Assembly: GCF_036227265.1 (NCBI RefSeq)
Contig: NZ_CP109446.1
Coordinates: 7,457,001-7,521,000 of the forward strand
Direction: 5' to 3'
DNA from: Streptomyces sp. NBC_01476
Lineage (GTDB): Bacteria > Actinomycetota > Actinomycetes > Streptomycetales > Streptomycetaceae
Length of the DNA: 64,000 bases
In this document: positions 25,276 to 34,093 of the stretch, piece after piece
Layout of the letters: every line of letters starts with the position of its first letter
Numbering within the stretch: the first letter of the stretch is position 1
Notes under the pieces: model-generated
What the model saw: only the letters and a program-made list of their open reading frames with translations
Told to the model about the DNA's origin: nothing
The model's database searches: none
Position numbers and translations under genes: made by a program

Positions 25276-26478
25276 ATGGAAATCCCGTATACCGGCATAC
25301 CAGCTCAAAGTCACCTCCCTGATCGCCTCGCTCTGCGCATGCTCGTGCAGGAGTTCCGGCCCGAGCTGATGGACCAGCTGGTGGACAAGACCGAGCGGAG
25401 AGAGCGCCGCAGGCGGCTGCTTCCGGCGCGGCTCATGATGTACTTCGCCCTCGCCATGTGGCTGTTCGGCGCCTCCTCCTACGAGGAGATCCTGGCCAAG
25501 GTGACCAGCGGACTGCCCGAGATGTTCCAGAGCGTCGGCAGCGTCGGCGACCTGGCCAGTGCCGCGGCCATCGCCCGGGCCCGCAAGCGCCTGGGCGTCG
25601 AACCCCTCAAGGCGCTCTGCGGTCATGTGGCCGCGTCGGCGGAGCACGACGCGGCCGAGGCCGGCCGGGCGGCAGGCCCCGCGTCGGACACCCGGCGGGT
25701 GTTCGCCTTCGAGAGCCTGGTCATGGAGGCGCCCGACACCCCCGCGAACCGGGTGGCGTTCGGGGCACCCCAGCGCAAAGGCCACAGCCTGGACGTCTGG
25801 CTGGCCCTGCTCACCGACTGCCGGCCCCGCGTGGTCGCGGCCGCGGCCATCACTCCCGGCAGGGAGCAGGGGGCGGAGAGCCTGCTCGCCGAGTGGCCGC
25901 CCGATCTGCTCGGCGCGGGGACCCTGGTGGTGGGCGACGAGGAATCGATGACGCCGGCGCTGTGGAACGCACTGACCGAGCGCGGCGCCCACCAGCTCTG
26001 GCGGGTCGGCGGACACCTGCGCTTCCCGCTGCCGGCGGTGCGGGTGCTGCCCGACGGCTCGTACCTGTCGAAGCTGGTGGCGGCAGGCCCGGCAGGCGGC
26101 CCGGAGCGCGAGAGCACCGTCCGGGTGGTGCCCTACGGTGCGCCCGCCCTGCGCAAGGGCCTGCCGGGCGAACCGGACGCGCAGGGATCATGGCTGGTCA
26201 CGTCGTTCCTCGACGACGACGCGGTGACGGCGGACGAGATCATGGCCCGCTACGAACGGGCGCAGGAGTGCAGGACCGGCGTCCGCCAGTTCATCGGGCA
26301 GATCGCCGGACCGCGGGTGGTATTACGGTCGAAAAGCCCCGAACTCGTCCAGCAGGAAATCTACGCGCTGCTCTGCACTTACCATGTGGTAGGGCACCTG
26401 GTATCCCCGATCCATTCGGATGTCCAGGGGCCGGTTTCGGCGGAAGAACGCCAACGCGCGGTGTGGCAGAACGGCTGA
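25276..26478 (+). CDS. IS4-family transposase-like protein with degenerate catalytic residues
   Basis: An intact 400-residue frame. The N-terminal IS4 domain is well preserved (LPARLMMYFALAMWLFGASS, ARARKRLGVEPL). The catalytic domain aligns without gaps to active relatives but has lost key residues. The usual DG(T/S) aspartate is replaced in VFAFESLVMEAPDTPAN (D to E, G to S). The second Asp survives (VVGDEES), but the RGF after it is gone. The Y-R-E-K signature reads YERAQECRTGVRQF, with R, E and K all replaced. GPRVVLRSKSPELVQQEIYAL, the downstream helix, is normal. No frameshift or stop interrupts it, which argues for retained, non-catalytic use, perhaps DNA binding (inference). Confidence 0.82.
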   Translation: MEIPYTGIPAQSHLPDRLALRMLVQEFRPELMDQLVDKTERRERRRRLLPARLMMYFALAMWLFGASSYEEILAKVTSGLPEMFQSVGSVGDLASAAAIARARKRLGVEPLKALCGHVAASAEHDAAEAGRAAGPASDTRRVFAFESLVMEAPDTPANRVAFGAPQRKGHSLDVWLALLTDCRPRVVAAAAITPGREQGAESLLAEWPPDLLGAGTLVVGDEESMTPALWNALTERGAHQLWRVGGHLRFPLPAVRVLPDGSYLSKLVAAGPAGGPERESTVRVVPYGAPALRKGLPGEPDAQGSWLVTSFLDDDAVTADEIMARYERAQECRTGVRQFIGQIAGPRVVLRSKSPELVQQEIYALLCTYHVVGHLVSPIHSDVQGPVSAEERQRAVWQNG

Positions 26479-26662
26479 CTGCGCTAAGTCAGTAGCGGCC
26501 CCCTTTGCTCCCGTGGCATGCGTGTGCTGGAATGCGGTCCACGACGAGGGCGCGGAAGCGCAGTGCCCATGACTCGGTACGTGATGGATTCGAGTGCTCG
26601 TTGTGATGCACCGGAATGACCAGGCGTCGGCCTTCCGGCAACGACGTTATGAGGGTTAAGGG

Positions 26663-29605
26663 TTGGTGAATGGAAGACCAGCGGTCTCGCGGAGCCGGTT
26701 ATCCGTTGACGAGCGGGGACCGCTTGATACGTCGCAGCCTGGCCATATCGTGACGGGCGCGCGGAGATCTGGTGCTGTCCCGGCTCGGGGATGGAACGCC
26801 CGCATAAGAAATCTTGGACGGCCGCACGTTAAGCGTCACTTGAGCGACTGGCGGCTGCGCAGCCGCATGCTGCTCCTTGTTCTGGTCCCGCTGGTCGCGA
26901 TCATCCCGCTCATCGGCGTACGGGTGGTGTCGGAAGTCGGCAATCTCCAGTCCGAGGGCCACATTCACGGCCAGACGCTGGTCGCCCAGCGAATCTCCAG
27001 TCTGGTCAGCGCACTTGACGACGAGCGTGACCTCACCGAGGTCGCCCTCGCCGGATCCGGCACCGCCAAGGACCCGCGGCTGGTGGCGGCCCAGCGGACC
27101 ACCACCGCGGACATCGGGGCATTCGGCGACAGCCTGCGCCAGTACCGGGACAGTGTCAACGCCCTGCCGTACGCGACCCAGCAGCTCGGCTTGCGCGCGC
27201 AGGCCCGGCTCGGCGACATCGGGCCGCTGCGCGCCGCCGTACAGCGGCTCGGCGTCGGCACCCCGACCTTCAGCGCGTACACCACGATCATCGACGGCCT
27301 GCTGGACTTCAGCGACCAGCTCGCCGCGGTCAGTTCCGATCACACCCTCGGCAGCCTGGTCAGCACCCTGGCCTCTGTCGAGCAGATCGAGGAGCAGACG
27401 TCGAGCGAACGCGGCTACCTCGTCGACGTGCTGAACCGCGGGGACTTCACGCTGGAGCAGAAGGAAGGCATCGAACAGGCACAGGCGCAGTTCACGACCG
27501 CCAACAACACCCTTGCCAACAACGCCCCGACGTCGATCCTCAACCTCTACCAGTCGACGGTCAGCGGCGACGCGGTCGGCGCGGCCGACGGCACCGTCCA
27601 GGCGGTCTCCGCCGCGGCGCAGGAGGGCATCCCGCTCAGCAGCCTGCGGGTGAGCGCGACCACCGCCTTCGATCAGCTCACGGACAAGCTCAAGGCGGTC
27701 CAGACCGTCAAGCAGCGCGTCGTCCAGGACATGTCCCAGCGCGCCTCGCACCTGGTGTCCGCCGGGCGCACGCAGTTGTACGAGAACCTCGGCATCATCG
27801 TCGCGGTGGTCGTGCTGTCCTTCCTCGGTGCCATGGTCCTCGCCAGGTCCATCGTCCGGCCGCTGCGCCAACTGCGCGGCTCCGCCCTGGACATCGCGGA
27901 CAACCGGCTGCCGGAGATCGTCCGCCGGCTCCGCGACGAGGAGCCCACGGACGAGGCCACGCACGTCCAGCCGATCGAGCTGCAGACACAGGACGAGGTC
28001 GGCCAGGTGGCGCGCGCCTTCGACCGGGTGCACTTCGAAGCGGTCCGGCTCGCCACCGAGCAGGCGCGGATGCGCAGCAACGTCAACGCGATCTTCACCA
28101 ACCTGTCGCGGCGCAGTGAGAGCCTCGTACTGCGCCAGCTGCAGCTGATCGACGACCTGGAGAACAGCGAGCAGAACCCGAGTCAGCTCGCCAGTCTCTT
28201 CCAGCTCGACCACCTCGCGACGCGCATGCGCCGCAACAACGAGAACCTCCTGGTGCTGGCCGGCGAGGAGCAGGGACGCCGCTGGAACCAGCCGGTGTCG
28301 CTGCTCGACCTGGTCCGTGCCGCCACCGCCGAGGTCGAACAGTACGAGCGCGTCGTGCTGTACGAGATGCCCGAGGTGGCGGTGGCCGGCCATGCCGCCA
28401 CGGACGTCGTCCACCTCGTGGCCGAACTCATCGAGAACGCCACCGCGTTCTCCGGCCCGGAGACCCGGGTGCTGATCGGCGCCAGGATGCTCGCGGCCGG
28501 GGACATCGTCCTGGACATCGCGGACGCCGGTATCGGCATCCGGCCCGAGGAGCTCGACCGGATCAACCGCCGGCTCGCCGAACCGCCGGTCGTCGACGTC
28601 GCGATCTCCCGCCGTATGGGACTGTTCGTCGTCGGCAGGCTGGCGGCCAAGTACCGCATCCAGGTGCGGCTGACCAGCTCGGCGGCGGTCGGCCTCAACG
28701 CCCTGGTACGGATTCCGCCGTCCCTGCTGGTGCCGGTGAGCGACATCGACAGTGCCGCGGAGGCCTTCGACCGGACGGCCATGCGGCCAGGTCCTGACGC
28801 CTACGACCAGGGGGCCCTCAGCGCCGGAATCCCGGCGCAGCCGGTCGGCGAACCGCGGTTCGACAGTTCCTACGGCGCCGCCGCAGGGGCCCCCGCGGTG
28901 GCCGCGGGGGGTGACCGGCGGTTCGACGGCAGCCCGGCCGGACGCCACACCGCCCCGCCCGGCAACGACTTCCCCTGGTTCAAGGACGAGCCGGAACCCG
29001 GCGCCCCGGGCGACGAGTTCTCCTGGTTCGTCGACCAGCAGCTCGAGGAACACCCCGAGCCCGCGGGCGCGAACGGTGCGGTGCCGCTTCCCGAGGGCAC
29101 CTCAGGATCCGTCAGGCACGCCTACCCCGGTCCTGAGCAGGACGAGCGCGGGTCGGACCGGTTACCGATCTTCGAGTCGACGAGGTCGCAGTGGTCGGAT
29201 CCCGCCGACCGCGGACAGCCGGAGCACGGCGGGCGGCACTCCGGCGCCCAGCCGCTGCCGGGGCAGGCCGGGCCCGGCTACCAGGCCCCTTCCGCACCGT
29301 CCGCACCGTCCGCACCGTCCACGTCGTGGGCCCGGTCCGACGACGGCCGGCGGGCCGCCGCGGCCGAGCCGGCGGCCGGCGGTCCGTCCCAGGGGCTGCC
29401 GCAACGCGTGCCGTTCGGCCGCCTCGTCCCCGGTGCGCCGCCGCAGAGCGGGACGGCGCAGCCGAACGGAGCACCGACGGCGCCGCGCCCGGCGCAGGCG
29501 ATGCGGGACCGGCTGTCGAATTTTCACCAGGGCGTCAGGCAAGGAAAAGACGGGACCGAGCGTGACGGGCATGGTCCGTTACGGGGTGGATCGGATGGCC
29601 GATGA
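26663..29605 (+). CDS. Conservon-type sensor histidine kinase (CvnA-like, NIT domain)
   Basis: Membrane sensor and first gene of a conservon, 980 residues as drawn from TTG 26663. GTG 26666 and GTG 26750 are alternatives, since similarity begins around residue 60. Membrane helices lie at about 69-88 and 376-394. Between them is a helical nitrate/nitrite-sensing (NIT) domain with TSSERGYLVDVL. HAMP follows to about 450. A degenerate dimerisation region (LFQLDHLATRMRRNNENLL) precedes the ATPase, with N-box ELIENATAFS (589-598) and DIADAGIGI (618-626). The last 270 residues are Pro/Gly-rich and likely disordered. CvnA proteins signal through a roadblock protein and a GTPase rather than a response regulator. 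Confidence 0.88.
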   Translation: MVNGRPAVSRSRLSVDERGPLDTSQPGHIVTGARRSGAVPARGWNARIRNLGRPHVKRHLSDWRLRSRMLLLVLVPLVAIIPLIGVRVVSEVGNLQSEGHIHGQTLVAQRISSLVSALDDERDLTEVALAGSGTAKDPRLVAAQRTTTADIGAFGDSLRQYRDSVNALPYATQQLGLRAQARLGDIGPLRAAVQRLGVGTPTFSAYTTIIDGLLDFSDQLAAVSSDHTLGSLVSTLASVEQIEEQTSSERGYLVDVLNRGDFTLEQKEGIEQAQAQFTTANNTLANNAPTSILNLYQSTVSGDAVGAADGTVQAVSAAAQEGIPLSSLRVSATTAFDQLTDKLKAVQTVKQRVVQDMSQRASHLVSAGRTQLYENLGIIVAVVVLSFLGAMVLARSIVRPLRQLRGSALDIADNRLPEIVRRLRDEEPTDEATHVQPIELQTQDEVGQVARAFDRVHFEAVRLATEQARMRSNVNAIFTNLSRRSESLVLRQLQLIDDLENSEQNPSQLASLFQLDHLATRMRRNNENLLVLAGEEQGRRWNQPVSLLDLVRAATAEVEQYERVVLYEMPEVAVAGHAATDVVHLVAELIENATAFSGPETRVLIGARMLAAGDIVLDIADAGIGIRPEELDRINRRLAEPPVVDVAISRRMGLFVVGRLAAKYRIQVRLTSSAAVGLNALVRIPPSLLVPVSDIDSAAEAFDRTAMRPGPDAYDQGALSAGIPAQPVGEPRFDSSYGAAAGAPAVAAGGDRRFDGSPAGRHTAPPGNDFPWFKDEPEPGAPGDEFSWFVDQQLEEHPEPAGANGAVPLPEGTSGSVRHAYPGPEQDERGSDRLPIFESTRSQWSDPADRGQPEHGGRHSGAQPLPGQAGPGYQAPSAPSAPSAPSTSWARSDDGRRAAAAEPAAGGPSQGLPQRVPFGRLVPGAPPQSGTAQPNGAPTAPRPAQAMRDRLSNFHQGVRQGKDGTERDGHGPLRGGSDGR

Positions 29606-29672
29606 GCGGACCGTCGTCCCCCCGGACCCGGAGCGCCCTCGGACGGCGTCGTCAGCAGCATAGGGAGAAGCC

Positions 29673-30095
29673 GTGAGCGATCTGAGCAACGCAGCGCAGA
29701 ATCTGAACTGGCTCATCGCCAACTTCGTGAAGCAGGTACCGGGAGTGGCTCACGCGGTGGTCGTCTCCTCCGACGGTGTCCAGCTCCTCGCCTCGGCCGC
29801 CCTGCCCAAGGACCGGGGCGACCAGCTCGCGGCGATGGCGTCGGGCCTGGCGAGCCTGACGCAGGGGGCGGCCACCTTGTTCGAAGCCGGGACGGTGACC
29901 CAGACCGTGGTGGACATGCTGAACGGGTTTCTCTTCCTGACATCGATCAGCGACGGTTCCGTCCTGGCGGTGCTCGCCGCGCCTACCTGCGATATGAAAG
30001 TCGTCGGTTACGAGATGACGTTGCTGGTCGAGCGGACCGGCGACGTACTCACCCCTGCCGTGCGCGCCGAGCTCCAGAACGCGCTCGCCGGCTGA
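29673..30095 (+). CDS. Roadblock/LC7 protein (CvnB-like)
   Basis: A 140-residue Roadblock/LC7 fold protein (NLNWLIANFVKQVPGVAHAV, VVSSDGVQLLAS, MLNGFLFLTSI). In conservons CvnB modulates the partner GTPase CvnD, like MglB with MglA. GTG start at 29673 preceded by GGGAGAAG. Spacing is 67 bp from cvnA and about 50 bp to the DUF742 gene. Confidence 0.9.
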   Translation: MSDLSNAAQNLNWLIANFVKQVPGVAHAVVVSSDGVQLLASAALPKDRGDQLAAMASGLASLTQGAATLFEAGTVTQTVVDMLNGFLFLTSISDGSVLAVLAAPTCDMKVVGYEMTLLVERTGDVLTPAVRAELQNALAG

Positions 30096-30148
30096 ACCCA
30101 CCCGGCGCCAAGGGCTGTCCGGATCACACGCGAAAGGATGTGCATTCC

Positions 30149-30511
30149 GTGAGTGGAGACCACCACAGGCGCAGTTCGTCGCCCTTTGTACGTCCGTACG
30201 CGGTCACCGGCGGACGTACCGCGGCCCGCTCCGACTTCGCGCTCGAAGCGCTGGTCAGCACGACCATGCGGGCCTGGGAGAACGGAGTGCGGCTCTTCCC
30301 CGAGCAGCGCGCGATCTGCCGCCTGTGCATGGAGCTGAAGTCGGTGGCCGAGATCTCCGCCCTGCTGAACATGCCGCTCGGTGTCACCCGCGTCTTAGTG
30401 GGGGACCTGGCCGAGGGCGGTTTCGTCAACGTCCAGCAGCCGGGCCACTCCGGCGGCCGGCCCGACGTCACCTTGCTGGAGAGGGTGCTCACCGGGCTGC
30501 GCGGCCTGTAG
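30149..30511 (+). CDS. DUF742 protein (CvnC-like)
   Basis: A 120-residue DUF742 protein with the typical FVRPYAVTGGRT lead-in and a winged-helix-like body (LCMELKSVAEISALLNMPLG, VLVGDLAEGG). The GTG at 30149 is chosen because GAAAGGA lies about eleven bases upstream; a GTG at 30140 is too close. In most conservons a GTPase gene (CvnD) follows within a few bases. Here the next gene is a VOC protein after a terminator, so cvnD is absent. Confidence 0.85.
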   Translation: MSGDHHRRSSSPFVRPYAVTGGRTAARSDFALEALVSTTMRAWENGVRLFPEQRAICRLCMELKSVAEISALLNMPLGVTRVLVGDLAEGGFVNVQQPGHSGGRPDVTLLERVLTGLRGL

Positions 30512-30563
30512 CGGCCGGTCCGTCCGCGGACCGCCGCGCGAGACGCATGAGGAGGCCACCACA

Positions 30564-30593
30564 CGGGCCGCCGGCACACCCGCTGGCGGCCCG
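30564..30593 (+). terminator. Terminator ending the conservon operon
   Basis: CGGGCCGCC (30564-30572) pairs perfectly with GGCGGCCCG (30585-30593) across a 12-nt loop, 52 bp after the DUF742 stop and 15 bp before the VOC start. Confidence 0.65.
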
Positions 30594-30607
30594 CTGTTGC
30601 GCTGAGC

Positions 30608-30955
30608 ATGTCCAACATCACCGCAGTCGTCGCCCGCGTCTTCGTGGAAGATCTCGAAGCCGCGATCCCCCTGTACCAGGAGCTGGCCGGGGTGAAGCAG
30701 GCCGACCGCTTCGCGTTCCGCGATGTGCGCCTCGCCAGGGTCGGACCGTTCCTCCTGCTCAGCGGCAACACCGCGGCGTATCGGGACAGAGTCGCGACCG
30801 TTGTCGTCCGGGAACTCGCTCCCGTCCTCGCCGCCCTCGAACGTGCCGGCGGCCGGATCATCGACGGCCCCTGCCCGGGGCCCAACGGGAACCGCCTGAT
30901 CGCCGGCCATCCCGACGGCTCCGTCTTCGAGTACATCGAGTCGGCGTCGGGCTGA
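30608..30955 (+). CDS. VOC-superfamily (glyoxalase-like) protein
   Basis: A 115-residue vicinal-oxygen-chelate protein with one beta-alpha-beta-beta-beta pair set (ITAVVARVFVEDLEAAIPLY at the start, PDGSVFEYIE at the end). The closing Glu in FEYIE matches a usual metal-binding position; the matching N-terminal His is not evident, so it may bind rather than transform a ligand. The upstream hairpin makes independent transcription likely. Confidence 0.75.
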   Translation: MSNITAVVARVFVEDLEAAIPLYQELAGVKQADRFAFRDVRLARVGPFLLLSGNTAAYRDRVATVVVRELAPVLAALERAGGRIIDGPCPGPNGNRLIAGHPDGSVFEYIESASG

Positions 30956-31001
30956 CCGGGGCACCAACGGTTCCCGCACGGGCGGCGGGTGTGCTGGTGG
31001 C

Positions 31002-31883
31002 TCAGGTGCGCAGGGTGATGCCTGCCTGCTCCTCAAGGAGGGCCACGGCCAGGAGTTCGCCGTCGGCCGGGCCGAAGCGGGACAGGGCCTGGTGGTGCAG
31101 GAGACGGACCGCGTCGGCCACGGAGTGCGGGGTGCCGAGGTCGTCGGCCATCGCGCCGACCGCGCTGAGCTGGTCGTGGATGTGGTCGAGGCCGAAGGAG
31201 GCGAGATAGTCACCGGCGAACAGCGAGGGGAGGTCACGGCGGATGAACCGGCTCGACGCGGGACTGTCGGCCAGGGTCTCGGTGAGGACCCCGAGATCGA
31301 TACCGGCCCTGACGCCGAGCAGCAGCGCCTCCGCGGTGGCCGCGGCCTGGCCGAACCAGAGGAGATTGACCAGCAGTTTGGCGGTGTAGCCCGCGCCGTG
31401 CCCTCCGACGTGGGTGATCCGGTCGGCGACGGCCGACAGCAGCCCGCGGTGGCGGTCAAGCAGCGCGGCGTCGCCCCCGGCGAACAGTCGCAGCCCGCCC
31501 GCGGCCGCGTCCGCCGGGCCGCCGCCGATGGGGGCTTCCAGGACCCCGATCCCGTGCTGTCCGGCCCGCTGCCGGACCGGTGCCGCCGCGGCAGGGGTGT
31601 TGCTGCTCAGATCGATCCAGGTCGCCTCCGGCGCGAGCGCGCCGAAGACGGCGTCGGTCATCACGGCCTCGACCTCCCGCGGACCGGGCAGGACCGTGAG
31701 GAGTACGTCCGCGTCCGCGGCGGCCCCGGGAGCGGAATCCCGCCACTCGGCTCCCGCCGCCCGGACGGCCGCCTCGCACGCGGGGCGGCGGTCGAAGACG
31801 GTCACCCGGTGGCCGGCACGGGCGAGGTTCGCGCCTATGGGGGCTCCCATGCGTCCAGCGCCTATCAATCCGATCCGCAGCAT
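31002..31883 (-). CDS. NAD(P)-dependent beta-hydroxyacid dehydrogenase
   Basis: A 293-residue enzyme of the 3-hydroxyisobutyrate/6-phosphogluconate dehydrogenase family. The Rossmann motif GLIGAGRMGAPIGANL is at the N-terminus, the DLSSNTP substrate loop near residue 93, EAPIGGGPADA near 115, and the catalytic Lys in GAGYTAKLLVNLLW near residue 170. These enzymes oxidise 3-hydroxyacids or reduce imines; this subset is close to NADPH-dependent imine reductase-like proteins. Single gene, convergent with the VOC gene. ATG start at 31883. Confidence 0.87.
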   Translation of the reverse strand: MLRIGLIGAGRMGAPIGANLARAGHRVTVFDRRPACEAAVRAAGAEWRDSAPGAAADADVLLTVLPGPREVEAVMTDAVFGALAPEATWIDLSSNTPAAAAPVRQRAGQHGIGVLEAPIGGGPADAAAGGLRLFAGGDAALLDRHRGLLSAVADRITHVGGHGAGYTAKLLVNLLWFGQAAATAEALLLGVRAGIDLGVLTETLADSPASSRFIRRDLPSLFAGDYLASFGLDHIHDQLSAVGAMADDLGTPHSVADAVRLLHHQALSRFGPADGELLAVALLEEQAGITLRT

Positions 31884-32349
31884 GCCCGGATCGTAACCGT
31901 CCCGGTGTCGGCGCCGGGAACGACCGGTGCCCGGCGGCCTCGTCCTGCTGCGGTCGCCGCAGTCCCGTCGCGGACACGCGGGACCGGTGGCCCGGCACCC
32001 GGCGGACGGCGGACGGCATGGAGAGCGCCGGCGCCCCGTGCCGAAGGCCGGACGTCCCGCCGCCCGCCCCGCCTTCCGCCCGCCGCCTCAATTCAGCCTG
32101 AGAGCGCTCTCTCATCCCTTGACGGCCTGGCATGTCCACGGGTTCAATCACTAGCGATCAGATCTCAACACCGGGCCGACCGGGCGGCCCGTGGTTCCCC
32201 CTGGCCGCCGGAACGCCGGGTGAGGTGCGGCTCACCGAGCCGGACACCCCCTGGAACGGCGACCGTTCCCCGGTCATGTTCCCCCCACCCCGGGACGGCG
32301 CGGCGCACCACTGTCACCGCACCGCCCCTCGCCTCCTCAGGAGGAGTAC
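31884..32349. other. 466-bp intergenic region
   Basis: No convincing gene. It holds the promoter of the minus-strand dehydrogenase at its left and, at its right, a LacI-type operator with a promoter for the GH64 gene (32099-32148). The frame starting ATG at 32132 has poor codon use and no ribosome-binding site. Confidence 0.6.
32099..32148 (+). promoter_or_regulatory. LacI-type operator and promoter of the GH64 gene
   Basis: GAGAGCGCTCTC (32100-32111) is a perfect 12-bp palindrome within TGAGAGCGCTCTCTCA, close to the CebR-type box TGGGAGCGCTCCCA of Streptomyces cellulase genes. Four bases after this block comes TTGACG (32119-32124), then 18 bp, then TTCAAT (32143-32148). The operator just upstream of -35 suggests repression lifted by an oligosaccharide. 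Confidence 0.65.
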
Positions 32350-34035
32350 ATGGTTTCCAGACGTACCTTCATCGCCGCGGCCGCCACCGCCGGCCTGACC
32401 GCCGCGGGCACCTCGCCGCTGTGGTCCCCCGCCCTCACCTCCCGGGCGTCGGCCGCGACCGCCTCACTCCCCATCTCCCTGCAGAACAACTCCGGCAGCG
32501 GCACGGTCTACGCGTACATCAGCGGCTCCGACAGCTCCGGCTGGCCCGGATTCGTCCGCACCGACGGGCACTTCCAGCGGCTGCCCAGCCCCTCGTCGGT
32601 CCTCACCCCGACCGCCGACTACGCGATCCCGCTCGGCGCCTCCGGCTCCGCGCCCACCACCTTCACCCTCCAGGACTACGTCATCGGCGGGCGGGTCTGG
32701 TTCTCCGTCGGCAAGAAGATCCAGTTCTTCGTGAACCCGCCCGGCGGCAGCGGCGGCGTACCGGGCCTGGTCCAGCCCGGGTTCACCAGTTCCGACCCCA
32801 ACTGGCTGACCAACTGGACCTTCTGCGAGTTCACGTACAACAGCGCCAACCTGTACGCGAACATCAGCTACGTCGACATGGTCGCCCTGCCGGTGTCCAT
32901 GGCCTCCACCGGCAGCGCCGGCGCGCAGTCGGTGAGCCCGCTGCCGAACGGGGCACTCGGCTCCATCGCCTCGGGCCTCAGGGCGCAGCACACCGCCGAC
33001 GGCGCCCCCTGGGACCAGCTGGTGGCCACCGACTCCTCAGGGGCCGCACTGCGGATCCTGGCGCCCGCCCACTCGCCGACCGACTTCGGCTCCTACTGGA
33101 ACTCCTACCTGGACCAGGTCTGGAGCTACTACCAGACCCACACGCTGACGGTCGACGGGCAGGGCAGTATCGGTTCCTACTCCGGCACGGTCTCCGGCGG
33201 CGTGCTGACCTTCGCCGGCCTCAACACCAACGGCGTCCCGTTCACCAAGCCCAGCGCGGTCGACATCTTCGGCTGCGCGAGCGGACCGCTCTACAACTCC
33301 GGCGGTGACGCGCGCGGAGCGGTCGCGGCACGGCTGGCCGCCGCGCTCAACCGCAGCTCGCTCCTGGTCAGCGGCGGCTCCTCCCAGCCGAACGGCGTCA
33401 CACCCTCGCAGTACTACCAGGGCGCGACGACCAACCACTACGCCCGGCTCGTCCACCAGTACGCCACCATCGGATACGCCTTCCCGTACGACGACGTCGG
33501 CCCCACCGGCGCCGCCCCCGTGGACGGACACCTCCAGGACGGCGCCCCGACCTCGTGGACCATCTCGCTGGGCGCGGGGGCCGGTACGGGCACCGGCACC
33601 ACGCCACCGCCCGGCGGTGGCGGGACCGGCGCCTACGGCACCATCCAGGCCGAGGCGTTCAGCGCGCAGAGCGGCAGCCAGACGGAGAGCTGCACGGACT
33701 CCGGGGGCGGCCAGGACGTGGGCTACCTCTCCAACGGCGACTGGCTGAAGTACAGCGGAGTCGACTTCGGGCCGGCCTCGCCCGGGCAGTTCGTCGCCCG
33801 CCTGGCCTCGGGCGCCGCGAGCGGTGTCAGCGGGGCGATCCAGGTGCGCCTGGACAGCACCTCGGGTCCGAAGATCGCCGAGATCGACTTCGGGAACAAC
33901 GGCGGCTGGCAGAACTGGCAGAGCGTGCCCGCCAACATCACCGCGTCGGCCACCGGAGTGCACGACCTCTACCTGGTCTTCGCCGGCAGCACCTCCGACT
34001 TCGTCAACGTCAACTGGTTCACCTTCACGCACTGA
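32350..34035 (+). CDS. Secreted GH64 endo-beta-1,3-glucanase with CBM6
   Basis: A 561-residue laminaripentaose-producing-type beta-1,3-glucanase that cuts fungal or algal beta-1,3-glucan. The Tat signal is SRRTFIAAAATAGL (about 3-16). The catalytic domain spans about 38-390. The expected acid Glu160 and base Asp176 lie in CEFTYN and YVDMVAL with the 16-residue spacing of the characterised Streptomyces matensis enzyme (Glu154/Asp170). A Gly/Thr/Pro linker (about 410-430) leads to a C-terminal CBM6 (GTIQAEAFSAQSGSQTE, LSNGDWLKY, ending VNVNWFTFT). ATG at 32350 follows AGGAGGAG. Controlled by the LacI-type operator upstream (inference). Confidence 0.93.
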   Translation: MVSRRTFIAAAATAGLTAAGTSPLWSPALTSRASAATASLPISLQNNSGSGTVYAYISGSDSSGWPGFVRTDGHFQRLPSPSSVLTPTADYAIPLGASGSAPTTFTLQDYVIGGRVWFSVGKKIQFFVNPPGGSGGVPGLVQPGFTSSDPNWLTNWTFCEFTYNSANLYANISYVDMVALPVSMASTGSAGAQSVSPLPNGALGSIASGLRAQHTADGAPWDQLVATDSSGAALRILAPAHSPTDFGSYWNSYLDQVWSYYQTHTLTVDGQGSIGSYSGTVSGGVLTFAGLNTNGVPFTKPSAVDIFGCASGPLYNSGGDARGAVAARLAAALNRSSLLVSGGSSQPNGVTPSQYYQGATTNHYARLVHQYATIGYAFPYDDVGPTGAAPVDGHLQDGAPTSWTISLGAGAGTGTGTTPPPGGGGTGAYGTIQAEAFSAQSGSQTESCTDSGGGQDVGYLSNGDWLKYSGVDFGPASPGQFVARLASGAASGVSGAIQVRLDSTSGPKIAEIDFGNNGGWQNWQSVPANITASATGVHDLYLVFAGSTSDFVNVNWFTFTH

Positions 34036-34044
34036 CGGCCGGCT

Positions 34045-34083
34045 GGCGGGGCGGGGAACACCAAGCGCGTTCCCCGTCCCGCC
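34045..34083. terminator. Bidirectional terminator between GH64 and MFS genes
   Basis: Arms 34045-34059 and 34069-34083 pair over 15 positions with one G-T wobble, loop 9 nt, between convergent stops. Confidence 0.8.
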
Positions 34084-34093
34084 CCCGCTGTGC

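Larger units (their letters stand above)
25019..26495 (+). mobile_element. IS4-type element relic with 11-bp terminal inverted repeats
   Basis: CTACTGACTTA at 25019-25029 and its exact reverse complement TAAGTCAGTAG at 26485-26495 bracket a single IS4-family frame. With a one-base shift, GC follows in both ends, so the match may run to about 14 bp. The element would be about 1.48 kb. The left non-coding part (about 250 bp) is longer than usual for IS4 elements. No target-site duplication is obvious outside the repeats. Confidence 0.6.
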
